A stretch of 64,000 nt of DNA from Phycisphaeraceae bacterium (lineage in GTDB: Bacteria > Planctomycetota > Phycisphaerae > Phycisphaerales > Phycisphaeraceae). A model generated the notes under the pieces. The model ran no database searches. It was not told the origin of the DNA and saw nothing but the letters and a program-made list of their open reading frames with translations. Positions 42,876 through 51,776 of the stretch are shown here, in pieces. Both the position numbers and the translations under genes were made by a program. Within the stretch, counting starts at the first letter, position 1; every line of letters starts with the position of its first letter. Location of the stretch: positions 36,221 through 100,220 of the forward strand of contig JADZCD010000011.1 in assembly GCA_020851735.1 (NCBI GenBank), read 5' to 3'.

Positions 42876-43582
42876 CGGCAAACCGACCACCGCGCGGCGC
42901 CATGCCGGCGAAGCTGACGGGCATCCTGCCTGCGCTGCTTCCGGGGGTGCCCTTGCGCGTGGAAGCGATGCTTAAATCCATGTCGCGGTATCTGCCGGCG
43001 CGCACGGCCAATACGCTGGTCCGCAAGTTGGAGTTGCGCGGTTTAGTCCGCGCCACGGCTGAGCCGCGCGTCATCCTGGGGGCCGGCGGATTCCGGCAGG
43101 CGGGGTGGATCGCCACGGACATCCGGGAACTGGACATCACCAAGGAGCTGGACTGGCGTCTATTGTTCAGCCCGGACTCGATACATCGTCTGCTGGCTGA
43201 ACACGTGCTCGAACACCTGACGCCCGCGCAGACGATGCGGGTCTTGCGGTTAAGCAGGCGTTATCTGCGTCCGGGCGGGCTGCTTCGCATCGCGGTGCCC
43301 GACGGGTATCGGCGCGATCCCGCCTACCGGCGGGAAGTCATGCCGCCCAAGGACGGTCACCAGCAGATGCTGAATGTCGATCGTTTATGCGCCATGATCG
43401 TGCAGGCGGGGCTGGAGCCCGTGAAGCTGGAATACTTCGACGCCAGGGAGCGATTCCACGCGCGGCGCTGGGACGTGGAGGATGGCATGGTGCGGCGCTC
43501 GGTGCATTTTGACGGGCAGAAAACTTTCCAGCGGGGCACGCTGTATTACACCTCGCTGCTGGTGGACGCGGTGAAAAGGTAA
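42851..43582 (+). CDS. SAM-dependent methyltransferase-like protein
   Basis: 243 aa from ATG 42851 (GGAG 7 nt upstream; another ATG at 42845 is too close to it). A variable basic N-terminus precedes VILGAGGFRQAGWIATDIRE and AEHVLEHLTPAQTMRVLRLS, then YLRPGGLLRIAVPDGYR. The glycine-rich SAM loop is weak (LGAGGF), but the class I post-I core EHVLEHL...LRPGG is clear. The gene overlaps wzt by 25 nt and lies 5 nt before the asparagine-synthase gene, so it is part of the operon. A sugar methyltransferase is likely. Confidence 0.7.
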   Translation: MRTEKSSLTANRPPRGAMPAKLTGILPALLPGVPLRVEAMLKSMSRYLPARTANTLVRKLELRGLVRATAEPRVILGAGGFRQAGWIATDIRELDITKELDWRLLFSPDSIHRLLAEHVLEHLTPAQTMRVLRLSRRYLRPGGLLRIAVPDGYRRDPAYRREVMPPKDGHQQMLNVDRLCAMIVQAGLEPVKLEYFDARERFHARRWDVEDGMVRRSVHFDGQKTFQRGTLYYTSLLVDAVKR

Positions 43583-43587
43583 AAGGC

Positions 43588-45603
43588 ATGTGCGGGATTT
43601 ACGGCATCGTCGGGCGGGAAAGCTTGACGCCGCGGCAGACGGCGGGGATATCCCGCGCTGCCGACGCCCTGATCCATCGCGGCCCGGATGACGCGGGGCA
43701 ATATCAGCACCTGCAGGTGGTCCTGGGCATGCGCCGGCTGTCCATCATTGACCTAGCGGGCGGACGCCAGCCTTTGTGCAACGAGGACCGGACGCTGGTC
43801 CTGGTAGCCAACGGGGAAATCTACAATTTCGTGGAGTTGCGCCAGCAGTTGGAGGCCAAGGGGCACCGCTTTGCGTCCGGCAGCGATTGCGAAACGATCG
43901 TGCACCTTTACGAGGAATACGGCCCGAAATGCGTTGAACACCTGCGCGGCATGTTCGCCTTCGCGCTCTGGGACCAGAAGCGCCAGAAGCTGCTGCTGGC
44001 CCGCGACCGGATGGGTGAGAAGCCGCTGTATCTTTACGCCCAGGACGGCGTGCTGATCTTCGCCTCGGAGCTCAAGGCTCTGTTGAGCACGGGCCTGGTG
44101 CCGTTTGAACTGGATCGCCAGGCGGCCCGACAGATGCTGCAATATCAATTTGTGCCCGAGCCGATGACGGCGGTGCGCGATGTGATCAAGTTGGAGGCTG
44201 GCTGCCTGCTGACGGTGAATCTGGACCCGTGGCAGGTGCGCAAACACTGCTACTGGCGGATTCAAGACAGCCCGCCGCGGGAAGAAGACCCCCCCACCGC
44301 CATCCGGCAATGCCTGGAAGAAATCGCCCCCCTGGTGCTGCGCTCGGACGTGCCGGTGGGCATCGCCCTGTCCGGCGGGCTGGATTCCAGCCTGATCGCG
44401 GCCCTGACGGCCAAACGCTATCCGGGAACGCTGACCGCGTTCACCGTCGGCTACGCAGGTCGGCCCGGTTGCGATGAGCGTGAAGACGCCACGGCGTTGG
44501 CCCGGCACCTGGGCTTGCCCGTTGAAGAGGTGGAACTGAGCGGCGCGGAGCTGGAGCAGATATTTCCGCAACTGGTCGCGGCGGCGGATGATCCGATCGC
44601 GGACCCCTCGGCCTTGGGCTACTACGCCATCAGTCGGCGGGCCCGGGAGAAGAACGTGCCGGTGCTGCTGCAAGGCCAGGGCGGCGACGAACTGTTCTGG
44701 GGCTATCCGTGGGTTCGCCAGGCCGCGGAACACTCGATACTAAGAAAAGGCCTGCGGGACAAGGGCTGGCGCGGAGCGTGGGCGTACCTGAGCAAAGCTC
44801 AGCGCGGCTCGCGCGGATGGAAGCAGGCGCTGCGCACGCTCTGGCGGGACGCGCGATCCGCGGAACTAAAGATGGTGTTCGAGGAACTCTGGCCGGGCGT
44901 CACCGCCGCTCGCGCCGAACTGGACGAATGGTTCTCCCCCGGAAGCTCCCCCGGCAGTTCCCCCGGAAGCTCCCCCGAACACTTGTATATGCAGGCGGCG
45001 GCGCTGACGGATTCCTACCAGAAGGAAGAGCCCGCGCAGGCGGTGATGCGTTTAATCTGCGACACCTACCTGCGCGAGAACGGCCTGGCCCAAGGCGATC
45101 GGTTGAGCATGGCGTGGGCGGTGGAGTTGCGTCTGCCCCTGGTGGATTACAGATTGGCGGAGACCGCCATGGGATTGCTCAAAGCCCATGGCTTGCCGGC
45201 CGGCGGGTCCAAGGTCTGGCTGCGGCAGGCGGCGGCGGAATGGCTGCCGAGCTGGGTGATCCAGCGGCCCAAGCGAGGATTTGAACCACCGGTGAAAGCC
45301 TGGCGACAACTATTGTTCGCTCGCTATGGCTCATGGCTGACCGACGGCTATTTGACGAACGGCCAGTTTTTCCGCTCCGACCATGTGCAACGGCTGACGC
45401 AGCCGACCCGGGCGGGCATTAGCGCCACCGCCTATGCGGCCCTGGTGCTGGAATTGTGGTGCCGGCACATGGCGGGCGTCGCGGAACAAGCCACTCGTGA
45501 ACTAAGGCACATTCCCGCCCATGTCAGGCGCGCGATGCATCGCACCCCGGGATTTGAGCCTGAGGCCGGTGTGCAAACCCTGCCGCGGAGGAACGTAGCG
45601 TGA
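43588..45603 (+). CDS. asnB: Asparagine synthase (glutamine-hydrolysing) family protein
   Basis: 671 aa. N-terminal class II glutaminase with nucleophile Cys2 (MCGIYGIVG). C-terminal ATP-pyrophosphatase domain with VGIALSGGLDSSLIAALTA (PP-loop SGGLDSS). In polysaccharide clusters such homologues amidate sugar acids or aspartyl residues instead of making free asparagine. A Pro/Gly/Ser run (SPGSSPGSSPGSS) at about residues 451-463 is encoded by a four-copy CCCCCGGAAG-type repeat that is also intergenic elsewhere; it sits in the linker DEWF...HLYMQ of the synthetase domain. The stop overlaps the next GTG start (GTGA). Confidence 0.9.
   Translation: MCGIYGIVGRESLTPRQTAGISRAADALIHRGPDDAGQYQHLQVVLGMRRLSIIDLAGGRQPLCNEDRTLVLVANGEIYNFVELRQQLEAKGHRFASGSDCETIVHLYEEYGPKCVEHLRGMFAFALWDQKRQKLLLARDRMGEKPLYLYAQDGVLIFASELKALLSTGLVPFELDRQAARQMLQYQFVPEPMTAVRDVIKLEAGCLLTVNLDPWQVRKHCYWRIQDSPPREEDPPTAIRQCLEEIAPLVLRSDVPVGIALSGGLDSSLIAALTAKRYPGTLTAFTVGYAGRPGCDEREDATALARHLGLPVEEVELSGAELEQIFPQLVAAADDPIADPSALGYYAISRRAREKNVPVLLQGQGGDELFWGYPWVRQAAEHSILRKGLRDKGWRGAWAYLSKAQRGSRGWKQALRTLWRDARSAELKMVFEELWPGVTAARAELDEWFSPGSSPGSSPGSSPEHLYMQAAALTDSYQKEEPAQAVMRLICDTYLRENGLAQGDRLSMAWAVELRLPLVDYRLAETAMGLLKAHGLPAGGSKVWLRQAAAEWLPSWVIQRPKRGFEPPVKAWRQLLFARYGSWLTDGYLTNGQFFRSDHVQRLTQPTRAGISATAYAALVLELWCRHMAGVAEQATRELRHIPAHVRRAMHRTPGFEPEAGVQTLPRRNVA
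44936..44977 (+). repeat. In-frame CCCCCGGAAGC repeat inside asnB
   Basis: Four copies of CCCCCGG(A/C)AG(C/T)T separated by 11-12 nt, read as PGSSPGSSPGSSP. It is absent from the expected asparagine-synthase fold at this position. Confidence 0.75.
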
Positions 45604-46583
45604 GTCTGCACACGCCGATGGCGCTGATCATCTTCAATCGCCCGGACCTGGCCGGCCAGGCGCTGGTGCGGATCGCCCGTGCCCGCCCGAGCCGATTGCT
45701 GGTCATCGCGGATGGTCCGCGCAAGGACCGGCCCGGCGAGGCTGAGTTGTGCGATCAGACGCGGGCCCTGCTGGACAAGGTGGACTGGCCCTGTCAGATC
45801 GATCGAAACTTTTCGCCTGTCAACATGGGCTGCGGCAAGCGCATCGCCAGCGGCTTGGACTGGGTCTTCGCCCAGGTGGAAGAGGCCATCATCCTGGAAG
45901 ACGACTGCGTGCCGGAGGACAGCTTTTTCCCGTATTGCCAGGAACTTTTGCGGCACTATCGCGACGACCAGCGGGTGATGTGCGTCAGCGGGGACAACTT
46001 TCAGCACGGCCGGGAACGCACGCCGTACAGCTATTATTTTTCGCGCTATGCCCACATCTGGGGTTGGGCCACATGGCGACGGGCGTGGCGGCACTTTGAC
46101 CACGCCATGACATCCTGGCCGACCTTCCGCGACAGCGGCATGATGAGGCAGATTCTGGAAGCACCGGCGGAACAGGACTATTGGACGAACATCTACAACC
46201 GCATGCACGCGGGAACGCACGACGTCTGGAGCTACATGTGGCAATACGCCATCTGGAGCCAGGGGGGCTTGACGGCCTGCCCACGGGTGAATCTGGTGAG
46301 CAACGTGGGTTTCCGCGGCGACGGCACGCACACCCAGGCGGTGGATGGCGCGGTGGCGGGACTGCCCACCTTGCCCTTAAAAGACATTGTTCATCCGCCG
46401 TTCGTGGTGCGACATCGCGAGGCGGACCAATATTGTTTTGAGAATATCTTTACGCGGAAGGCGCCGGCAGCGGTCCCGGCAGGCGCGTGGCTTAGCGCAG
46501 GCTGGCGGACCTTGCGGCGAATACTGCCACGCGTCGCCAGCCCGCGGTCCATGCCGCAAGCACACCTGGAGGCTGGCAGATAA
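45600..46583 (+). CDS. Glycosyltransferase (GT-A, GNT-I-like)
   Basis: 327 aa, GTG start overlapping asnB by four bases. It has PMALIIFNRPDLAGQALVRI at the N-terminus, the metal-binding motif IILEDDCVPEDSFFPYCQEL, and WGWATWRRAWRHFD, all as in bacterial relatives of N-acetylglucosaminyltransferase I. The acceptor and donor sugars are not known. It is soluble or peripherally bound on the cytoplasmic side. It is expected to add one residue to the exported glycan. Confidence 0.8.
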   Translation: MSLHTPMALIIFNRPDLAGQALVRIARARPSRLLVIADGPRKDRPGEAELCDQTRALLDKVDWPCQIDRNFSPVNMGCGKRIASGLDWVFAQVEEAIILEDDCVPEDSFFPYCQELLRHYRDDQRVMCVSGDNFQHGRERTPYSYYFSRYAHIWGWATWRRAWRHFDHAMTSWPTFRDSGMMRQILEAPAEQDYWTNIYNRMHAGTHDVWSYMWQYAIWSQGGLTACPRVNLVSNVGFRGDGTHTQAVDGAVAGLPTLPLKDIVHPPFVVRHREADQYCFENIFTRKAPAAVPAGAWLSAGWRTLRRILPRVASPRSMPQAHLEAGR

Positions 46584-46618
46584 GCATCTGCGGGCCGCAA
46601 ACGCCCGAAGGAATCGCC

Positions 46619-47413
46619 ATGACCTTAATGCTGGCTGACAAAATGAAGCGATTGTGGCATACCCGCCAGGTTGATGCCGAGTGGGAACGCTTGCGCCGCA
46701 TGCCGCGCTACACGCCGACTGTCACCGACGTGCTCGGGCCGCCCCTGGAATTGGTGGATGCGGCTTCGTTCTTATACATGCACCAGGAAATCCTCGAGCG
46801 GCAGATTTACCGCTTTCGGTGCGCGCGCCCCGACCCGCTGATCATCGACGGCGGAGCCAACATCGGACTGAGCATCATTTACTTCAAGCGTCTGTTCCCC
46901 CAGGCCCGCATCATCGCCTTTGAGCCGGACCCCACCCTGTTTGCGACGCTGACCCGCAACATGGCCGCCTTCGGGCATCCGGACGTGCGACTGCTGCCTC
47001 TGGCGCTGTGGAACCAGCACACGACGCTGGAATTTGAAAGTGAAGGCGCGGACGCGGGGCGCATGGTGGCCATGCAGGAAGGCTCGCGGCGTTTGACGGT
47101 GTCGGCGGTGCCGCTGGGCGACTATCTGTGTGACCCGGTGGACATGCTTAAGCTGGACATCGAAGGAGCGGAAACCGAAGTGGTGATGTCGTGCGCCGCT
47201 CGGTTGGCCGCGGTGCGGCATCTGTTTGTGGAATATCACTCCTTTAGCTCCCAGCCCCAGACGCTGCACACCCTGCTGGACATTTTTCATCGCCATGGAT
47301 TCCGCGTGCACATTCAGACGCCGCTGGTGTCGCCGCAGCCTTATTGGGCCAGGCGCGAGCATCTGGGCATGGACATGCAGCTGAACCTTTTTGGTTATCG
47401 ACAGGAGGCGTAA
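46619..47413 (+). CDS. FkbM-family methyltransferase (first)
   Basis: 264 aa. The SAM loop is LIIDGGANIGLSIIYFKR, followed by IIAFEPDPTLFATLTRN and VDMLKLDIEGAETEVVMS, the FkbM signature DIEGAE. FkbM enzymes O-methylate hydroxyl groups of sugars and polyketides. The gene has a 35-nt gap upstream and is followed by another methyltransferase gene 4 nt downstream. In a cluster with a Wzt-type terminal recognition domain, it could cap the chain end. Confidence 0.88.
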   Translation: MTLMLADKMKRLWHTRQVDAEWERLRRMPRYTPTVTDVLGPPLELVDAASFLYMHQEILERQIYRFRCARPDPLIIDGGANIGLSIIYFKRLFPQARIIAFEPDPTLFATLTRNMAAFGHPDVRLLPLALWNQHTTLEFESEGADAGRMVAMQEGSRRLTVSAVPLGDYLCDPVDMLKLDIEGAETEVVMSCAARLAAVRHLFVEYHSFSSQPQTLHTLLDIFHRHGFRVHIQTPLVSPQPYWARREHLGMDMQLNLFGYRQEA

Positions 47414-47417
47414 GACG

Positions 47418-48299
47418 ATGACCAAACGCTTAAATCTCGGCTGCGGGCACCGTTTCCACCCCCAGTGGATCAACATGGATCTGTATCCGGCAAGTCCGGG
47501 TGTGATCGCCCACGATTTGCGGAAGGGCATTCCCCTGGCTGAGGGCGAATGCGACGCCGTGTATCACTCGCACGTCCTAGAGCACCTGCCTCCGGAAGAA
47601 GGCCGGAACTTGTTGCGCGAGTGCTGGCGTGTCTTAAAGCCCGGCGGGATTGTGCGCGTGGTGGTGCCGGATTTAGAGGGCATCGCGCGGCAATATCTGG
47701 CGGCTCTTGACCACGCGGCCAACGATCCCAGCGGAGCGAACCAGCGCTATGACTGGATGATGCTCGAGCTCTTCGATCAGACGGTGCGTGAGCAAAGCGG
47801 CGGGCAGGTGTTGCGCTTTCTGCGTGAGGAACCGTCGGAGGTTCTGCCCTTTGTCCTGGAGCGCTGGGGGGCGGAGGCCAAAGGCTTGATTGATCGCTTG
47901 CGGGCGACGCCGACGGCTCAGGGCCCAGCCGTTGGGCCAAATCGCTGGCGACTTGGTCATTGGCGCCATTGGCCAAAGCAGGCGAAAGAGAGCCTGACCC
48001 GCTGGCTGCTGGGATCGGCGGACTGGCAGGCTTTGCAGACGGGCCGCTTCCGCGGGCAGGGGGAGATCCATCGCTGGATGTACGATCGCTATTCGCTGGG
48101 GCGATTGCTTACGGACGTGGGATTCATGGCCCCTAAAGTGTGCACCGCAAGCGAAAGCGGCATTGAAAGTTGGCGAACGTTCGCTTTGGACATCGACGAC
48201 CAGGGCCACGCGCGCAAGCCCGACTCGTTGTTCATCGAAGCCACCAAGCCGGCGGTCGTTGCCGCCTGCCAGGAAACAACCCAGAGGGCCGCGGCTTGA
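47418..48299 (+). CDS. SAM-dependent methyltransferase (class I)
   Basis: 293 aa from ATG 47418 (AGGAGG 9 nt upstream). It has KRLNLGCGHRFHPQWINMDL, then YHSHVLEHLPPEEGRNLL and VLKPGGIVRVVVPDLEGIAR, the canonical methyltransferase_11/25 core. The C-terminal 100 residues have an unusual Trp/Arg-rich stretch. Probable glycan or glycolipid methyltransferase. The stop overlaps the next gene's TTG start. Confidence 0.85.
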   Translation: MTKRLNLGCGHRFHPQWINMDLYPASPGVIAHDLRKGIPLAEGECDAVYHSHVLEHLPPEEGRNLLRECWRVLKPGGIVRVVVPDLEGIARQYLAALDHAANDPSGANQRYDWMMLELFDQTVREQSGGQVLRFLREEPSEVLPFVLERWGAEAKGLIDRLRATPTAQGPAVGPNRWRLGHWRHWPKQAKESLTRWLLGSADWQALQTGRFRGQGEIHRWMYDRYSLGRLLTDVGFMAPKVCTASESGIESWRTFALDIDDQGHARKPDSLFIEATKPAVVAACQETTQRAAA

Positions 48300-49591
48300 A
48301 GATACTTTTCGTGACAGACTGCAAAGATCGCGGGGGGGCAGCCATCTCCGCGCGCCGCCAAGCCCAGGCTTTGCAGGCAGCCGGCCACGAAATCCTCTGG
48401 GCGGCTGACCACGTGGATCAGTTTGGGCCGGGCGTTTATCGCTACAGCGATTACGCCTTCGGTCGGCGCATGCTGCGACAGAGTGCGGGCAAGGCCTGGC
48501 CGAAGACCGCCAAGAAGCTGCACGCGAACTTCAAGATCGCCCGCCTGCTGGAAATCGTGGCCCAAACCAGCCCGGACGTCATCAACGTGCACAACATCCA
48601 CGGCGCGGAATTGCCCGGCGACTTGCCTGCCCGGTTGTCCCTGCGGCGCCCCGTGGTGTGGACGCTGCATGACATGTGGGCTTTCACCGGCACCTGTGCC
48701 TATAGCTACGCTTGCCGGGCGTTTGAGACCGGCTGCCATGCCCAATGCCCGCATCACAACCAGTATCCCGCCTTGCCGGCTAAGCAGGTTGGTCCGGCGT
48801 ATGAGCGGCGCATCTCCGCCCTGCACAAGGCTGGCCAACTGGCTTTCGTCACTCCCTCGCAGTGGTTGGCCAATGAAGCCTGGCGGGGAATGTTGCGCGG
48901 GGCACGGGTCGAAGTGATTCCCTACAGCCTGGACCTGGAAGTATTTCGGCCCATCGCGCGCCAGGCAGCCCGCGCGGCCCTGGGCATTCCGCAAGACAAG
49001 CTGGTGATCCTCAGCGCCGCCGCCAATCAGCACGATCCACGCAAGGGCACCGCCATACTGCAGCAAGCTCTGCAGAATTGGGATGGTCTGGAAATTCTGT
49101 GGCTGACCGTCGGCGCCGGCGGACGAAAGGAAACGCTCGGCAAGGTTCAGATGGCTCCCTTGGGTTCGCTCAGTGACGAGCGCCTGGTGGCCCTGGCTTA
49201 CAACGCGGCGGAGGTATTTGTTTTGCCGACTTTGGCGGACAATCTGCCCAACACTCTGCTGGAAGCGGCAGCGTGCGGCACGCCGAGTCTGGGCAGCAAC
49301 GTGGGCGGCGTGGGAGAAGTGATTATTCCCGGGCACACCGGCTGGCTGGCCCCCGCCGGTGAGGTGGAAGCGTTAAGGCAAACGCTGCGGCAAGCTCTTT
49401 TGCGGCAGCCCGGCGAAACTGAGCAATGGCGTGTTAACTGCCGGCAATACGCGCTGAGCCGCTATGCCCCAGCGTTGCAGGCTGAACGCTACGCGCAGCT
49501 TTACGCGCAGTTGACAGGAAAAACCGCTGGCTCCGCTGCCTTGGAGATTAATGAAGGCGGAATCGCATCCACGCCAAAAGCGGCGGCATGA
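48296..49591 (+). CDS. Family 4 glycosyltransferase
   Basis: 431 aa. Start at TTG 48296, which overlaps the upstream TGA (TTGA). The next in-frame upstream start would overlap the methyltransferase by over 120 nt. N-terminal Rossmann: KILFVTDCKDRGGAAISARR. C-terminal GT-B motif: AEVFVLPTLADNLPNTLLEA (E-x7-E). It has ten or more cysteines/histidines in the insert CAYSYACRAFETGCHAQCPH, typical of some WcaC-like transferases. It probably adds a sugar to the chain at the inner face of the membrane. Confidence 0.88.
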   Translation: MKILFVTDCKDRGGAAISARRQAQALQAAGHEILWAADHVDQFGPGVYRYSDYAFGRRMLRQSAGKAWPKTAKKLHANFKIARLLEIVAQTSPDVINVHNIHGAELPGDLPARLSLRRPVVWTLHDMWAFTGTCAYSYACRAFETGCHAQCPHHNQYPALPAKQVGPAYERRISALHKAGQLAFVTPSQWLANEAWRGMLRGARVEVIPYSLDLEVFRPIARQAARAALGIPQDKLVILSAAANQHDPRKGTAILQQALQNWDGLEILWLTVGAGGRKETLGKVQMAPLGSLSDERLVALAYNAAEVFVLPTLADNLPNTLLEAAACGTPSLGSNVGGVGEVIIPGHTGWLAPAGEVEALRQTLRQALLRQPGETEQWRVNCRQYALSRYAPALQAERYAQLYAQLTGKTAGSAALEINEGGIASTPKAAA

Positions 49592-49649
49592 AGCAACAGT
49601 AAGCATCCGCGATCAGGAAGAACCATTCGCGCACCCACGGGAATCAGCC

Positions 49650-50615
49650 ATGAGCAGCAAACAAACCCAAAAGAAGCCGAAAGTTTCCGTCATCATGGTG
49701 GATGGCTCGTTCCGCGAGGCGTTTCACGCCATCGACTTCTTCGGCCGGCAGAATATGCCGCGCGAGGATTACGAGCTGATCTGGGTGGAATACTTCGACA
49801 AGGTCAACCCGGAAATCGCCCGCCGGGTGGCGGCCCATCCGAACTTCAGGATCATCTGTTTAGGCTTGCCGGACCCCTATCACTCTTCGTATTGCTTTAA
49901 TCGGGGCATCCTGGAAGCCAAGGCTGACCTGATCGTGATCCCCGACGGGGACATCGTGGTGGAAGAAGATTTCCTCGCCCGCGTCTATCAGGATCACCAG
50001 CAGTCCGAGCGGCTGGTGGAATATTTCCACCGCCATAACGAGCCGGAGGACCAGCACCGCGAGCCTGTGGACCTAGAACATCTGCGCAAAGTCTGCACCA
50101 TCACCAATCCAGCCAATCACGGCGGGTGCCTGTCGGTGCGCAAAAAGTGGCTCTTGGAGATCAACGGCTACGATCAGCACCCGATCTTCTCCACGGGATT
50201 CCACGCTAACGACAAGGACGTTTACGCCCGGCTGAATAATCTGGGGCTCCTGGTGCGCTGGAGCCCGGACGTAAAGCTGTTTCACCCCTGGCACGTGACC
50301 ACCAGCGCCTGGTCGCCCCACTACGCGCCGCAGACACAACTGATTCACTATCGGGGCATCAGCCAGCTCACCAGGGCTTTTCGTGGCATCGATCCTTCAA
50401 CAGACTACGACCCGCCGGCACGATTTACCGAGGGCATCGAGTACGCCTTAAGCACGCAGCTGAGCCTGTCCAGACGAGCGTTGCGCAAGATCAAGAGGGC
50501 CTGCAGCCGACTGATCAGCGGCGGAAACGCTGCTGTTTCATCCAACGCCAAGGTTATAGGACCAGCCAGCACAACGAACGCCGCCGTGAACAGCGCTCAG
50601 AAGAAAGCTGCGTAG
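49650..50615 (+). CDS. Family 2-like glycosyltransferase (galactosyltransferase type)
   Basis: 321 aa from ATG 49650. An in-frame start at 49551 overlaps the previous gene and looks less native. GT-A fold: KVSVIMVDGSFREAFHAIDF, DGDIVVEEDFLARVYQDHQQ with a DGD metal motif, and SVRKKWLLEINGYDQHPIF. The Ser/Asn-rich C-terminus is probably disordered. A basic KKPKVS prefix precedes the core. Donor and acceptor are unknown. Confidence 0.8.
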   Translation: MSSKQTQKKPKVSVIMVDGSFREAFHAIDFFGRQNMPREDYELIWVEYFDKVNPEIARRVAAHPNFRIICLGLPDPYHSSYCFNRGILEAKADLIVIPDGDIVVEEDFLARVYQDHQQSERLVEYFHRHNEPEDQHREPVDLEHLRKVCTITNPANHGGCLSVRKKWLLEINGYDQHPIFSTGFHANDKDVYARLNNLGLLVRWSPDVKLFHPWHVTTSAWSPHYAPQTQLIHYRGISQLTRAFRGIDPSTDYDPPARFTEGIEYALSTQLSLSRRALRKIKRACSRLISGGNAAVSSNAKVIGPASTTNAAVNSAQKKAA

Positions 50616-50728
50616 GGAAATCATGTAAGCCAAATGCCCTGCGAGAGTCACAAGGCGTGGTGTGTTATTGGCGCTTTATCCACCTGCTTTCGCCCTGTTA
50701 AACCTTAACCTCTGTAACGATCAGGTCG

Positions 50729-51742
50729 ATGTTAACGATGATGACGAATAAGCGTGCGCCATCATTGTCGCCCCCCCCCGGAACTGCCCCCGCCCCCGGA
50801 AGTGCCCCCGGAAGCGAGCCCGGAAGCGCACTTGCCCCACCGCTGGTTTCGGTGCTCATGCCGGTCTACAACCTCGAACGCTTCCTGGATGAAGCGGTGC
50901 GGAGCATTCGCGCCCAGACATTTACCGCCTGGGAGTTGATCGCCATTGACGACGGGTCCACCGACAGGTCTTTGGCGATCCTCCAACAACACGCCGCTGA
51001 GGATCCACGGATTCGCGTTCTCAGCCGAGCCAACACGGGCATCGTGGGCGCTCTGCAGGATGGGTTGGCTGTGGCGCGAGGGCTGTTGATCGCCCGCATG
51101 GATGGCGACGACTTCTCCGTACCGCAGCGATTTGCCTTGCAGGTCGAATACCTGCAAAGCCACCCCGAATGCATCGCGGTCGGCTGCCGGCTGGAGTTCA
51201 TGGATACGGCCGGCAATCGCCTGCGCGAGTCCCGCCACTTGCCCACGCACGCGGAAATCGCCGCCCAGATGCTGGCCCTGGAAGGTGACGGCATCACCCA
51301 CGCCACCACGATCATCCGCCGCGCGGCTCTCGATCAGGCTGGCGGATATCGGGCGGAATATGACACCGCGGAGGACTACGACCTGTTTCTGCGCCTGCTG
51401 GAAGTGGGCGAAACAGCTAACTTGCCCCAGGTGCTCTATCGCTATCGCCAGCACTTTTCCTCGACGCTTTACACCCGCTTCGATAAGCACGTGCAGGCAC
51501 GCAAACGAGCTCTGATCGACATGGAACGGAGGCGGGGCATCACGCTGGATTGGGAAAAGCTCAATCGGCGTCTAAACGCCCTCCACCCGCCCACGCCGGC
51601 CTCGGCCTTGCGGAACTGGTCGATGACCTGCTTAAAGCAAGGCCAGACGCAACTGGCACGCCAACACGCTTTAGGCGCGCTGTGCCGATCGCCCTGGTCG
51701 ATCGAATCCTGGCGGGTGATGTACTGGGCTTTATGTGCGTAA
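50729..51742 (+). CDS. Family 2 glycosyltransferase with repeat-encoded linker
   Basis: 337 aa. Core GT2 from about residue 40: VSVLMPVYNLERFLDEAVRS, IDDGSTDRSLAIL and LLIARMDGDDFSVPQR (DGDD metal site). The first 38 residues (PPPGTAPAPGSAPGSEPGSA) are coded by the CCCCCGGAAGN repeat family and are not part of the fold. Without that run the protein would start at about residue 35 as a normal GT2. The C-terminal 60 residues carry an additional helical region. Start uncertain among ATGs at 50729, 50738 and 50741. Confidence 0.85.
   Translation: MLTMMTNKRAPSLSPPPGTAPAPGSAPGSEPGSALAPPLVSVLMPVYNLERFLDEAVRSIRAQTFTAWELIAIDDGSTDRSLAILQQHAAEDPRIRVLSRANTGIVGALQDGLAVARGLLIARMDGDDFSVPQRFALQVEYLQSHPECIAVGCRLEFMDTAGNRLRESRHLPTHAEIAAQMLALEGDGITHATTIIRRAALDQAGGYRAEYDTAEDYDLFLRLLEVGETANLPQVLYRYRQHFSSTLYTRFDKHVQARKRALIDMERRRGITLDWEKLNRRLNALHPPTPASALRNWSMTCLKQGQTQLARQHALGALCRSPWSIESWRVMYWALCA
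50771..50835 (+). repeat. In-frame CCCCCGGAAGN repeat at the start of a glycosyltransferase
   Basis: Five to six copies of CCCCCGGAA(C/G)(T/C)G-type units spaced 9-12 nt, translated as PGTAPAPGSAPGSEPGSA. Same unit as the intergenic blocks at 3056, 3251 and 33121 (opposite orientation) and the asnB insert. Confidence 0.75.
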
Positions 51743-51776
51743 ACCACCCTTCTGCAAACCAAAGGTGCGGGCCACG

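Noticed and set aside
48089..49336. A 415-residue frame opposite the family 4 glycosyltransferase
   Set aside because: It is in codon register with the real gene, shows no domain, and is interrupted in its context by well-supported plus-strand genes.
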